49,648 nucleotides of DNA from JARICQ01 sp964428475 (GTDB lineage Bacteria > Bacillota > Clostridia > Tissierellales > Tissierellaceae): NCBI GenBank assembly GCA_964428475.1, contig CAYRYO010000010.1:1-49648 (forward strand), in the 5' to 3' direction. Positions 5,572 through 14,632 of this stretch are shown here, one piece after another. Both the position numbers and the translations under genes were made by a program. The first letter of the stretch is position 1. Each line of letters opens with the position of its first letter. The notes beneath the pieces are model-generated. The model had not been told where the DNA came from. It saw only the letters and a program-made list of their open reading frames with translations, and searched no databases.

Positions 5572-7986
5572 TTGCATATTAAAACTTATCAGTGCAAGAG
5601 ATTTGCAGGATTAAGAGATGTAAATATGGAGTTTGAAAAGGGACTTAATGTTATATTAGGGGCCAATGAATCAGGCAAAAGTACTATTATTGAAGGCATT
5701 CATTCAACTTTGTTTAAGGATACAAAATTAAAGAATAACAATAATGCAGATAAGGATTTTTCATTTAAATTCATGCCAAAACCTAGTGGTGATTTTATAG
5801 ATGGTAGACTTGTTATGGGATTAGAAGATGGTGAGTTTGAGATTTACAAGGAATGGGGTAGCAATGAAAATATATATCTTGTAGATTCAAATGGAAGTGT
5901 TATTAAAAATAAAGATGATATAAAAGAAGAGATAGGCAAGCTATTAAATTATGGGGAAGGTACTTATAGTAACATTGTATTTGCCAAGCAAAGAGATTTA
6001 AAAATGGCTATAGAAGCTATAATTAAGAATAGCGAAATAACTAGTGAAATCAATGATTTATTAAGACAGACCATGATGGAATTAGATGGTATATCTATAG
6101 ATAAGATAGAAAATAATATAGAAATTGAAATAGATAATTTATATAAGAGATGGGATAGAGAGAAAAGTTATCCAGAGAAAAATAGAGCTATCAATAATCC
6201 ATATAAAACGGGTTTGGGTAAGATACTAGAAAGCTATTATAATAAAGAGAGAACAAGACTTTCAATGGAAAAAGCGAACAAGTCTGAAAAGGAATTTGAA
6301 GATATTTGTAGTAATATCAAAAGATTAAAAGATAAAAGGGATATATTAAATAAAGAAAAGTTAAATCTAGAAGAGATTGAAGAGGATGTAAATATCAGGG
6401 CAGTTTTAGATGTAGAGATAAGTGGTATAGACAGGGAATTAAAGGATTTGGCAAGTGCGAATAGAGAATGGCCAATGACTTTGGAGCTCATAAAGCAAAT
6501 AGATGAAAAAAGGGAACAATTAAGATCTAAAAGGGAAAAGTTAAATGAAGAAAAAAAGAATATAGAAAAAGTCAAGAAAAAACAAACCATAGAAAAACAA
6601 TTGGATAAGATAGAGGAGATACAAACACGTGTAGAAAAGATAGAGAAAGAAATTTCTAAAATACCTGTGATAACAAAGAGTGATATAGATAAATTAAGAG
6701 AATTACAAGAAAAATTATTGACTTTAGAAACTACTATGAAGGCAAGTAAGATGATAGGAATACTGAAAAAGTCAGGGGACAAGCCCGTTTACTTGTCAAG
6801 GGATCTTGGAGAAAGTCAAGTATTACGCCGCGACACTAGCTTTGAAGCCAATGGACTTATATCTATCAACTATAATGATGAGTTTGAATTTGAAATAAAA
6901 ACTGGAGATGTAGATTTTGAACAATTAAATAATAATTATAAATTGGCTGAAAGAGAATACAGTGAAATGCTAGGGGAGTTAGCTATAGATACTCTGGAAG
7001 ACGGTTTGGTAAATTTTGAAACTATTAAAAGCAAGGACAATGAAAAGAAATCTTTAGATAGGGAATTGGATTTGGTATTAGCTGATAATACGGTAAAAGA
7101 GCTAGAATGTGAATTGAAAAAATTAGAAAATATAACTGTATCTAGAGAATTAGATATAATTGAAGATGAAATAGAAAATTTAAATGAGGAAGATGTAGAA
7201 CTTTCATCTGATAAGAAGACAAAGGAAAATCAAATAAAGTTGTGGCAAGATAAATACAGGGATCATGACAATTTATTTGAACTAGTTGTGGAGGAGAAAT
7301 CTAAATTAAAGGACAAGACAAAGAGATTAGAAAATCTAAAGCCCTTGCCAGAGAATTTTTCTACTGTAGAAGAATTTAAAGAAAGGTTGAGGTATTTAAG
7401 GGATGAGACTAGTACTCTAAATGATGAATTGGAAGTATTAAATGCAGACCAGTATCAAGCTAAGGGCAATCTTTTAGATGATACTTATGAAGAGTTAAAG
7501 AAGGAATATGTATATGCTGAACTTAGATTTGAAAGGAATATTCAAAGAGGCGAAAAACTTTTAGAGATCCAAAGGGTATTTTTTAATACAAAAGAAAAGC
7601 TTTCTAACAATCCTATGGGGTCATTAGTGGATGAATTTACTAGATTACTTGACATAATAACAGATGGTAGCTATAAAAAGGGTGATATAGATGAAGAATT
7701 TGATATAAGGCTCGAAAATAAAAACGGAGAGATTCCTATTGAATTGTTGTCTACTGGGACTTATGATTCGGTTGCTTTGGCTTTGAGATTTTCACTGTTG
7801 AAACATATTTTTCAGGGTGAATCAGGATATGTTGTATTGGACGATTGTCTGGTGGATCTAGATCCAAATAGAAAGGCTAAATCTATAAAATTAATCAATG
7901 ACCTTGCCAAGGAATATCAGATTATATTTACAACTTGTGATCCCAAAACTGCTGAAATGCTAGGTGGAAATATCATACAAATATAA
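5572..7986 (+). CDS. SbcC/Rad50-like SMC-type ATPase (YhaN-like)
   Basis: The protein has 804 residues. Walker A is GANESGKST at about 30-38. A very long charged region full of Lys, Glu and Leu (about 190-700) predicts an antiparallel coiled coil. The ABC signature LSTGTYDS is at about 725 and Walker B VVLDDCLVDLD at about 753. This layout is that of SbcC/Rad50 and YhaN ATPases that gate a partner nuclease. TTG 5572 is chosen as start: AGGAGGGG inside the end of the previous gene lies at the right distance, while ATG 5548 would leave no ribosome site. No clear CxxC zinc hook is visible in the coil, as is usual for the YhaN branch. Confidence 0.87.
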   Translation: MHIKTYQCKRFAGLRDVNMEFEKGLNVILGANESGKSTIIEGIHSTLFKDTKLKNNNNADKDFSFKFMPKPSGDFIDGRLVMGLEDGEFEIYKEWGSNENIYLVDSNGSVIKNKDDIKEEIGKLLNYGEGTYSNIVFAKQRDLKMAIEAIIKNSEITSEINDLLRQTMMELDGISIDKIENNIEIEIDNLYKRWDREKSYPEKNRAINNPYKTGLGKILESYYNKERTRLSMEKANKSEKEFEDICSNIKRLKDKRDILNKEKLNLEEIEEDVNIRAVLDVEISGIDRELKDLASANREWPMTLELIKQIDEKREQLRSKREKLNEEKKNIEKVKKKQTIEKQLDKIEEIQTRVEKIEKEISKIPVITKSDIDKLRELQEKLLTLETTMKASKMIGILKKSGDKPVYLSRDLGESQVLRRDTSFEANGLISINYNDEFEFEIKTGDVDFEQLNNNYKLAEREYSEMLGELAIDTLEDGLVNFETIKSKDNEKKSLDRELDLVLADNTVKELECELKKLENITVSRELDIIEDEIENLNEEDVELSSDKKTKENQIKLWQDKYRDHDNLFELVVEEKSKLKDKTKRLENLKPLPENFSTVEEFKERLRYLRDETSTLNDELEVLNADQYQAKGNLLDDTYEELKKEYVYAELRFERNIQRGEKLLEIQRVFFNTKEKLSNNPMGSLVDEFTRLLDIITDGSYKKGDIDEEFDIRLENKNGEIPIELLSTGTYDSVALALRFSLLKHIFQGESGYVVLDDCLVDLDPNRKAKSIKLINDLAKEYQIIFTTCDPKTAEMLGGNIIQI

Positions 7987-8045
7987 TACTTATAGATATA
8001 TATGAGTGTTCAAATAATAATTATTAGAAAATTTAATTTAATTTC

Positions 8046-8074
8046 TTGACTAAAAGGTTGATGAATATTATAAT
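8046..8074 (+). promoter_or_regulatory. Sigma-A promoter of the GntR gene
   Basis: TTGACT (8046-8051), a 17-base spacer and a perfect TATAAT (8069-8074). Transcription should start near 8081, right at the tandem operators. Confidence 0.8.
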
Positions 8075-8084
8075 TACAGTATCA

Positions 8085-8118
8085 ACTTGTTGAACAAGTT
8101 AATACATGTAGTACAAGT
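8085..8118. promoter_or_regulatory. Tandem operators (ACWTGT-N3-ACAAGT), probable GntR autoregulation
   Basis: Two sites share one design: ACTTGT-TGA-ACAAGT (8085-8099) and ACATGT-AGT-ACAAGT (8104-8118). Their centres are 19 bp apart, close to two helical turns. They lie just downstream of the -10 box, where a bound repressor would block transcription of the regulator itself. The first site extends to a perfect 17-bp palindrome, 8084-8100. Confidence 0.65.
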
Positions 8119-8129
8119 GAGGGGAAGCA

Positions 8130-8864
8130 ATGATTGAAAAAGATGTAAATGATGAATTAATAGAAAAGATTCCAACATATGTGCCTATTTACAATATGCT
8201 TTACTCAGATATTATAAATGGATTTTATGGAAATTCCGAGATGTTACCCAGTGAAAATGTATTGAGTGAGAAATATAATGTTAGTAGAAATACTATAAGA
8301 CAAGCTCTGACTATTCTTAAAGAAGATGGATTGATATATAAGAGGCAAGGAAAGGGCAGCATAGTAACATATAAAAATGAAGAAGAAAACAAATCAAGTC
8401 CTATATATAATTTGATTTTAAATTGTGTAAAGGAAGAAATAGACCATATAAGTATTAAGTATAATTTTGCTCCACCTACAGAGGTGGCTATCAAAAAGCT
8501 GGAGCTTAGATCTAGTGAAATACTATTAGCTGCAAATAATGTTTATTTTAATCATGAAAAGGCAGTTGGTCATAGTTTTATTCAAATTCCAGTAAAGTAT
8601 ATTGATAAGCTTCCAATTGACCTCAATAGCGAAAAATGCATATCTGATTTGATAAATAGAGATATTTTCAACATGGCGACTGCTGCTAAGCTTTATATAA
8701 GGCATACACTAGCGGAAGACAATGTAACAGAATTTTTAAATGTAGAAGAGAAACAACCACTTATATATATTGAACAGATATTGATAGATGAGTCTAATAA
8801 AGGAATTGCTAGATGTAAATATTATTTTATTCCCGAATACTTTAATATCTTTTTAAATATATAA
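8130..8864 (+). CDS. GntR/HutC-family transcription regulator
   Basis: Of 244 residues, the first 80 or so form a GntR winged helix-turn-helix (MLPSENVLSEKYNVSRNTIRQ, then DGLIYKRQGKGSIV). The rest looks like a UTRA-type effector-binding domain. It is preceded by a near-consensus promoter with tandem palindromes, so self-repression is likely. It heads the ECF transporter/SAM hydrolase genes on the same strand, 71 bases away with no terminator between. The ligand is unknown; a nucleoside, purine or SAM-related compound is a reasonable guess from the neighbours. Confidence 0.88.
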   Translation: MIEKDVNDELIEKIPTYVPIYNMLYSDIINGFYGNSEMLPSENVLSEKYNVSRNTIRQALTILKEDGLIYKRQGKGSIVTYKNEEENKSSPIYNLILNCVKEEIDHISIKYNFAPPTEVAIKKLELRSSEILLAANNVYFNHEKAVGHSFIQIPVKYIDKLPIDLNSEKCISDLINRDIFNMATAAKLYIRHTLAEDNVTEFLNVEEKQPLIYIEQILIDESNKGIARCKYYFIPEYFNIFLNI

Positions 8865-8897
8865 TAATTAATTGTTCATAATGTCTTGACATTATAA

Positions 8898-8919
8898 AAA
8901 TATCTAAAGTAGTAAAAAC
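8898..8919. repeat. 22-bp repeat, copy 2
   Basis: Matches 3963-3984 at 21 of 22 positions. Here it sits between a TTGACA (8886-8891) and the ribosome site of the ECF S gene, so it overlaps a possible promoter. Confidence 0.45.
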
Positions 8920-8935
8920 AAGGAGGGTTATATCA

Positions 8936-9493
8936 ATGAAAGATTATTTTAAGGTAACAACCAAAACCATCGTGGCAACAGGGCTGGGTGCTGCAATATT
9001 TATGCTTTTATTTATGTATGTTAAGGTTCCTTCTCCAGTACCAGAGACGAGTTTCCAAGTGGCTTATGGACTTAGTGCGTTTTTTGCGACTTTATTTGGT
9101 CCAATAGCAGGTGGACTTATAGCTTTTATTGGACATGGCTTAAGTGATGCTGTTCAATATGGATCTCCATGGTGGAGTTGGGTAATTGCAAGTGGTCTTG
9201 CTAGTTTTATATTTGGGTTTGCATATAAAAGAACTCAAGTAGAAGAAGGAGAGTTTAAGGGAAAAGATATTTTGCTATTCAATGTAATTCAAGTAATAGG
9301 AAATGTAATTGCATGGTTAATAGTAGCACCTGTACTTGATATAGTTATTTATGCTGAACCTGTAAATCTTGTATTTACACAGGGAGCGATTGCTGCAGTT
9401 ATGAATTCTATTAGTGCAGGAGTAATAGGTACGTTTTTATTAATTGCTTATTCAGCTACTAGATCTAAAGAGGGAAGTATTAGAAAAAACTAG
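8936..9493 (+). CDS. ECF transporter substrate-binding (S) component, UPF0397-like
   Basis: A 185-residue membrane protein with about five or six hydrophobic segments. Characteristic stretches are GLGAAIFMLLF near the N-terminus, LFGPIAGGLIAFIGHGLSDA and YGSPWWSWVIASGL, a pattern I recognise from the UPF0397 group of ECF S components. S components bind the vitamin-like ligand and dock to the A-A'-T module, which is encoded by the next two genes. AGGAGG precedes the ATG. The substrate cannot be read from the sequence; the adjoining SAM hydrolases and xpt hint at a nucleoside- or methionine-related ligand. Confidence 0.82.
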   Translation: MKDYFKVTTKTIVATGLGAAIFMLLFMYVKVPSPVPETSFQVAYGLSAFFATLFGPIAGGLIAFIGHGLSDAVQYGSPWWSWVIASGLASFIFGFAYKRTQVEEGEFKGKDILLFNVIQVIGNVIAWLIVAPVLDIVIYAEPVNLVFTQGAIAAVMNSISAGVIGTFLLIAYSATRSKEGSIRKN

Positions 9494-9517
9494 ATTTTAT
9501 ATAAGGTGGAGACATAT

Positions 9518-11236
9518 ATGAATAAGCAAGCAATTATTGAATTTAAAGATTTTACTTTTAAATATTATAGTCAAGCGGAGCCAACACTCTATGATATAAA
9601 TTTAAAGGTTTTTCCTGGCGAAAAAATATTAATAGTAGGTCCTAGTGGCAGTGGCAAGAGTACTCTTGGCCACTGCTTAAATGGATTAATTCCATTTTCA
9701 TATAGGGGAGAAATAGGTGGAAGCTTAAATGTAAAGGGTATGGAAACTAAAAATCAAGATATATTTAAATTATCTAAAATAATAGGCACAGTCTTACAGG
9801 ATTCAGATGGACAGTTTGTGGGACTAACTGTTGCAGAGGATATAGCCTTTGCACTGGAAAATGACAATGTAGCTACAGATATAATGCATAAAAGAGTTGA
9901 AGAAGTATCAAAGATGGTAGATATGGAAGCTTTCTTAAATTCTTCTCCATTTGAACTTTCAGGTGGTCAAAAGCAAAGAACTGCCCTTGGTGGAGTAATG
10001 ATAGATGATGTAGAAGTGCTTTTGTTTGATGAGCCACTAGCAAACTTAGATCCATATACAGGTAAAAAGGCTATAGAAATCATAGATGAAATACATGTAA
10101 ATTCAAACAAGACTATTATTGTAATAGAGCATAGATTAGAAGATGTACTTCATCGTCATATAGATAGGGTCATAGTAATAAATGATGGCCGTATTTTAGC
10201 AGATTTAACTCCAGATAAATTATTATCTTCTGCTATACTCACAGAAAATGGAATAAGAGAACCCCTCTATATAACAGCCATTAAATATGCTGGTATAGAG
10301 GTAAGTGAAGAGATGAGACCTGGCAATATACATAGTCTCAATATTGAAGATAAATATGAAAAGATAAAAAAATGGAATAACTCCATTGTAAAGGATTTAT
10401 CACACAATGAAAATGAATCTATACTTAGACTAGACAATATTTCATTTTCATATTTAAAAGGGAAAACAGTATTAGAAGATATAAATTTTGATATAAAAAA
10501 AGGTGAAATGCTAGCTATAGTTGGAAAGAATGGTGCTGGAAAATCTACTATTTCAAAGATTATATGTGGATTTGAAAAGCCTACAAAGGGAAATATATAC
10601 TATAAAGGTGAAGATATAAAAGACAAGACAATAAAGGAAAGAGCTGAGATAATAGGACTTGTAATGCAAAATCCAAATCAGATGATTTCCAAACCCCTGA
10701 TATACGATGAGGTGGCTCTAGGACTTAGGCTTAGAGGAGTATCTGAAGATGAAATAAAGGATAGAGTTGAAGATGTTCTTAAGATTTGCGGATTATTACC
10801 GTTTTTAGATTGGCCAATATCTGCTTTGAGTTATGGCCAGAAAAAGCGTGTAACCATTGCTGCTATATTGGTTTTAAATCCACAGATAATTATATTGGAT
10901 GAGCCAACTGCTGGACAAGATTACAAACATTACTCTGAGATAATGGAGTTTTTAAAGGTGATAAATGATCTTGGTATAACTATTATATTTATTACTCATG
11001 ATATGCATTTGATGCTTGAATACACTGAGAGATCTATTGTACTTGCAGACAAACATATAGTCGTAGATACTAAACCCTCTATAGTACTTAGTGATGGAAA
11101 GGTCATAGAAGAGGCGAATTTGAAGGAAACTTCTCTATACACTCTTGCAAAGCTTTCAGGCATAGAAGATATGGCAGGTTTTGTGCAAAATTTTATTGAC
11201 TATGAAAGGTCGGTGAAGATTAAAGATGAAAAATAG
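9518..11236 (+). CDS. ECF transporter ATPase, fused A-A' double ABC domain
   Basis: The 572 residues hold two ABC ATPase domains. The first has Walker A GPSGSGKST (about 43), signature LSGGQKQR (about 148) and DEPLANLD. The second has Walker A GKNGAGKST (about 337), signature LSYGQKKR (about 440) and DEPTAGQD. In most ECF systems these are two genes (ecfA1/ecfA2); here they are one chain. AAGGTGGAG lies before ATG 9518; an in-frame GTG at 9506 falls inside that ribosome site. The 3' end overlaps the next gene by 11 bases. It powers uptake with the S component upstream and EcfT downstream. Confidence 0.92.
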   Translation: MNKQAIIEFKDFTFKYYSQAEPTLYDINLKVFPGEKILIVGPSGSGKSTLGHCLNGLIPFSYRGEIGGSLNVKGMETKNQDIFKLSKIIGTVLQDSDGQFVGLTVAEDIAFALENDNVATDIMHKRVEEVSKMVDMEAFLNSSPFELSGGQKQRTALGGVMIDDVEVLLFDEPLANLDPYTGKKAIEIIDEIHVNSNKTIIVIEHRLEDVLHRHIDRVIVINDGRILADLTPDKLLSSAILTENGIREPLYITAIKYAGIEVSEEMRPGNIHSLNIEDKYEKIKKWNNSIVKDLSHNENESILRLDNISFSYLKGKTVLEDINFDIKKGEMLAIVGKNGAGKSTISKIICGFEKPTKGNIYYKGEDIKDKTIKERAEIIGLVMQNPNQMISKPLIYDEVALGLRLRGVSEDEIKDRVEDVLKICGLLPFLDWPISALSYGQKKRVTIAAILVLNPQIIILDEPTAGQDYKHYSEIMEFLKVINDLGITIIFITHDMHLMLEYTERSIVLADKHIVVDTKPSIVLSDGKVIEEANLKETSLYTLAKLSGIEDMAGFVQNFIDYERSVKIKDEK

Positions 11237-12059
11237 ATTATTTTCATATAATTTAGTTGATACTCCAATTCACAGACTCTCTGGTCTTACAAAACTTATA
11301 GGCTTTTTATTTTTGACATTTGCAGTTATGTTTTCATTTGATATTAGAGTTATTTTAGCTATTATGGTATTTTCATTTTTTTTACTGAGGGTTTCAAAGA
11401 TAAAGTTCTCTCAAATAAAACTTATGGTGATATATGTTTTAATATTTTTAATTACCAATACTATAATTACTTATCTATTTTCTCCAGAAGAAGGTGTAAA
11501 CATTTATGGTACAAGGCATGAGATAGCTCATCTTTTTGGAAGATATAGTTTGACACTCGAACAGATTTTTTATCAAACTACAAAGTTTTTTAAATATGCT
11601 TCTGTAATACCACTGGGAATTATATTTTTACTTACTACCAATCCCAGTGAATTTGCATCTGCACTCAATAGAGTAGGTGTTAACTACAAGGCTTCATATG
11701 CAGTAGCCTTGACCCTAAGGTATTTTCCAGATGTTCAAAGGGATTATGGGGATATTAGTTTAGCTCAACAAGCTAGAGGACTTGATTTATCACATAAGGC
11801 GAAATTGACAGATAGATTTAAAAAATCACTTGTAATAGTAGTACCACTTATATTTTCAACATTAGATAGAATAGAATCAATAAGCAATGCTATGGATCTT
11901 AGAGGTTTTTCTAAGTCTAAGACTAGAACTTGGTATAATGCCAAGAAGATGGATAAGCTAGATTACATTGCTATATTTATATCTGGATTAATATTTATAG
12001 TAACCATTAGTATTTCTATTTTTATAAACAAAGGAAGATTTTACAACCCATTTATTTAG
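11226..12059 (+). CDS. ecfT: ECF transporter transmembrane (T) component, CbiQ family
   Basis: A 277-residue membrane protein with hydrophobic segments at about 20-75, 120-145 and 240-265. Two coupling-helix motifs typical of EcfT are present: AQQARGLDLSHKAKL (about 180) and AMDLRGFSKSKTRT (about 220), with the Ala-Arg-Gly-like triplets that contact the ATPases. It overlaps the ATPase gene, so the two are translationally coupled. Together with the two genes before it, the ECF complex is complete and dedicated to one substrate. Confidence 0.9.
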   Translation: MKNRLFSYNLVDTPIHRLSGLTKLIGFLFLTFAVMFSFDIRVILAIMVFSFFLLRVSKIKFSQIKLMVIYVLIFLITNTIITYLFSPEEGVNIYGTRHEIAHLFGRYSLTLEQIFYQTTKFFKYASVIPLGIIFLLTTNPSEFASALNRVGVNYKASYAVALTLRYFPDVQRDYGDISLAQQARGLDLSHKAKLTDRFKKSLVIVVPLIFSTLDRIESISNAMDLRGFSKSKTRTWYNAKKMDKLDYIAIFISGLIFIVTISISIFINKGRFYNPFI

Positions 12060-12070
12060 GAGGAGAAAGA

Positions 12071-12913
12071 ATGAAAGCAATTTTAGTTTTTCAAACAGAC
12101 TTTACTTACAAAGAAGGTGCAGTATGTGCTATGTATGGTGTGGTAAAGACTGTAGATAGAAGTTTAGAAATAGTAGATGGAACACATGAAATACCTAAAT
12201 TTGATACTTGGAGTGCTTCATATAGACTTTATCAATCAATGAAGTTTTGGCCAGAGGGCACTGTATTTGTATCAGTAGTAGACCCAGGAGTGGGAACAGC
12301 CAGAAAGGCATCTGTAGCTAAGACAAGTGATGGATATTATGTGGTGACGCCAGATAATGGATCACTTACGCATTTAAAAAAGCTGGTAGGTATAGATGAA
12401 ATAAGAGAGATAGATGAAAGTGTAAATAGACTTAAGGGAAAGGATACTGAAGGAGTTAGCATATTTCACGGAAGAGATTTATTTGGATACTGTGCTGCAA
12501 AACTTGCAAGTGGCCTGATAAGTTTTGAAGAAGTTGGACCAGCTTATGATGTAGATGAAATAGTAGAACATGAAATGCATCAGCCAATTATTAGTGAGGG
12601 ATATGTAAAGGGAATGCTTGAGATAGAGGATCCGAATTTTGGAAACCAGTGGACAAATATTAAATTAAGTGCATTTAAAGATGCAGGATTTAATTACGGT
12701 GAAATGGTAAATGTGAAGATAAGTTATCAGGGCGAGATTAGATTTGAAGATAAGATATTATTTGACAGTTCATTTGGATGTGCTAAGAAAGGTGAACCGA
12801 TGATTTATAATAATGAATTGATGAAGATATCATTTTGTGTAAACCAAGGAAGTTTTAAAGACAAATACTCTATTGATTTTGGTCCGGACTGGATCGTAGA
12901 AATCACAAAGTAG
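12071..12913 (+). CDS. S-adenosylmethionine hydrolase (SAM hydroxide adenosyltransferase, DUF62), paralog 1
   Basis: The family cleaves S-adenosylmethionine with water to adenosine and L-methionine and is related to fluorinase and chlorinase. The 280 residues include the N-terminal LVFQTDFTYKEGAVCAMYGV, SVVDPGVGTARK (about 71-82, with the catalytic Asp and Arg), TPDNGSLTHLKK and FHGRD (about 136-140, the catalytic His). A halogenase would have an insertion loop that I do not see. AGGAGGAG lies before the ATG, 11 bases after ecfT. A second copy is encoded at 13719. I infer that imported or internal SAM is its substrate. Confidence 0.9.
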   Translation: MKAILVFQTDFTYKEGAVCAMYGVVKTVDRSLEIVDGTHEIPKFDTWSASYRLYQSMKFWPEGTVFVSVVDPGVGTARKASVAKTSDGYYVVTPDNGSLTHLKKLVGIDEIREIDESVNRLKGKDTEGVSIFHGRDLFGYCAAKLASGLISFEEVGPAYDVDEIVEHEMHQPIISEGYVKGMLEIEDPNFGNQWTNIKLSAFKDAGFNYGEMVNVKISYQGEIRFEDKILFDSSFGCAKKGEPMIYNNELMKISFCVNQGSFKDKYSIDFGPDWIVEITK

Positions 12914-12919
12914 GTCTAT

Positions 12920-13747
12920 ATGTTAATTAAGGCAAGTGAAAAAGATAGAGAAAAGATATTAGACTATTGTTCCACTGAAGCTGTTTTTAATATATTTATA
13001 ATAGGAGATATTGAAAACTTTGGGTTTTCATCTCCATATCAAGATGTATGGTATGAGGAAAAAGGCGGAGTACTTACTGGTGTAGCTCTTAGGTATCATG
13101 ATAATTTAATAGTATATAGCCATTTGCTAGATATGAAATTTGATTTGATTGTTCCATTAATTGATCAATACAATATTGAAATAGTAAGTGGAAATGGCAG
13201 GGTAATAGATAAGATTGCTCCAATCTTAAGTAAAGGCTACAATAGAAATGATATGAGCTTTTGTAAACATCAAGATATATCTCGATTAAAAGAGGCAAAG
13301 CAAGACATCAGAGTAGCAAGTGAAGAAGATGCTATGAAGATTGCCATTTCTTATGGAGAGATAGATGAATTTAAAGCCCTTTATTCAAGTGATGTGGATG
13401 AAAGATACAGACAAATTTTAAATAGAATAAATAGTGGTGAAGGCAAACATTTAATGATAATAGATGATATTGCTATAGTTGCACATGGAAATACTAGTGC
13501 AGAAAATACCATGAGTGCGATGATAGGCGGAGTATTTACTAGACAAGATATGAGAAACAAAGGATATGCAAATCAAATAATTTCTGCCCTGATAAGAGAT
13601 TTAAAGGGAAGGGATAAAGAAATAGGTATGTTTTATAAAGATAAAAAACAAGGACGGATTTATAAGAATCTAGGATTTGAAGAGATAGGAATCTGGTCTA
13701 CACTAAGGAGGGAAAAAGATGAAAAAGATATTAGTGCTTCAAAGTGA
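12920..13747 (+). CDS. GNAT-family N-acetyltransferase
   Basis: The 275 residues end in a GNAT fold: MIGGVFTRQDMRNKGYANQ (about 197-215, with the R-x-x-G-x-A acetyl-CoA loop), then KQGRIYKNLGFEEIG, the typical last motif. The N-terminal half is less conserved and probably a degenerate GNAT domain. It starts 6 bases after the first SAM hydrolase, and its last 29 bases overlap the second, so all three are co-translated. The acceptor is unknown; a product of the imported substrate is possible. Confidence 0.82.
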   Translation: MLIKASEKDREKILDYCSTEAVFNIFIIGDIENFGFSSPYQDVWYEEKGGVLTGVALRYHDNLIVYSHLLDMKFDLIVPLIDQYNIEIVSGNGRVIDKIAPILSKGYNRNDMSFCKHQDISRLKEAKQDIRVASEEDAMKIAISYGEIDEFKALYSSDVDERYRQILNRINSGEGKHLMIIDDIAIVAHGNTSAENTMSAMIGGVFTRQDMRNKGYANQIISALIRDLKGRDKEIGMFYKDKKQGRIYKNLGFEEIGIWSTLRREKDEKDISASK

Positions 13748-14561
13748 TTTTGGTTTAGGTGACGGAGCAGTGGCAGCTATGACAGGGGTTGCACATGAAG
13801 TTGATGAAGGTTTAAAGATATATAATTTAACTCATGATATAACTCCCTATCATCTATGGGAGGCTTCATATAGATTGTTTCAATCAGTTGAATATTGGCC
13901 CAAAGGAACAGTGTTTGTATCGGTAGTAGATCCAGGGGTTGGCTCTGAGAGAAAGAGTGTGGTTGCCCTTACTAGAGGAGGTCATTATATAGTGACACCT
14001 GACAATGGAACACTTACTCATCTTAAAAAATTCATAGGGATAGAGTCTGTTAGGGAAATTGAAGAAAGTACTCATAGAAGAGCTCAATCACAGTATTCCC
14101 ATACATTTCATGGAAGAGATATATATGCTTATACTGGTGCAAAGCTTGCGTCAGGCAGTATAAACTTTGAAGAAGTAGGGCATGAAAATCCTGTAGAAGA
14201 AATAGTGGAAGTGGAAGTTGGACAAGTAATTAAAACTGAAAATAGTATTATGGGGAATATAGATATACTAGATGTTAGATTTGGCAGTCTATGGACCAAT
14301 ATAACCAGGGAAGAATTTCTATCTATGGGTTTTGAATACAATGAAAAAATAGAAGTAATTATAAAGAATGGATCTACAATAGCCTACAATAATAGAATTA
14401 CATTTGGCAAATCCTTTGCAGATGTTCATGTAAGCGAACAGATAATATATGTAAATTCACTTCTTAGAATTGCAGTTGCTATAAATCAAGGAAACTTTGC
14501 GAGAGCTTACAATATAGGGACAGGTTTACACTGGACGATTGAATTTATAAAAGCAAAGTAG
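13719..14561 (+). CDS. S-adenosylmethionine hydrolase (DUF62), paralog 2
   Basis: A second 280-residue member of the same family with the same layout: LVLQSDFGLGDGAVAAMTGV, SVVDPGVGSERK, TPDNGTLTHLKKF and FHGRD. All three proposed catalytic residues (Asp, Arg, His) are kept, so both copies should be active. The sequences differ at many other positions, especially after about residue 120. CTAAGGAGGG sits inside the end of the GNAT gene. The pair may form a heteromer or act on different adenosyl compounds. Confidence 0.9.
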   Translation: MKKILVLQSDFGLGDGAVAAMTGVAHEVDEGLKIYNLTHDITPYHLWEASYRLFQSVEYWPKGTVFVSVVDPGVGSERKSVVALTRGGHYIVTPDNGTLTHLKKFIGIESVREIEESTHRRAQSQYSHTFHGRDIYAYTGAKLASGSINFEEVGHENPVEEIVEVEVGQVIKTENSIMGNIDILDVRFGSLWTNITREEFLSMGFEYNEKIEVIIKNGSTIAYNNRITFGKSFADVHVSEQIIYVNSLLRIAVAINQGNFARAYNIGTGLHWTIEFIKAK

Positions 14562-14568
14562 ATTTGTA

Positions 14569-14597
14569 TTGATACTTGCAAATTTATAATATATGTT
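14569..14597 (+). promoter_or_regulatory. Weak candidate promoter of xpt
   Basis: TTGATA (14569-14574), 17 bases, then TATGTT (14592-14597). It could give xpt some independence from the upstream operon. The 71-base gap is too short for a purine riboswitch and shows none of its motifs. Confidence 0.35.
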
Positions 14598-14632
14598 ATA
14601 TTCTATTAGAAAAACAATATTGGAGATGTTTT

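Noticed and set aside
12071..14561. Fluorinase or chlorinase function for the DUF62 genes
   Set aside because: Sequences fit the SAM-hydrolase group (DPGVG..RK, HGRD) and I see no halogenase-type insertion loop.
14562..14632. Purine riboswitch before xpt
   Set aside because: The gap is 71 bases and shows none of the conserved purine-riboswitch loops; no terminator is present.
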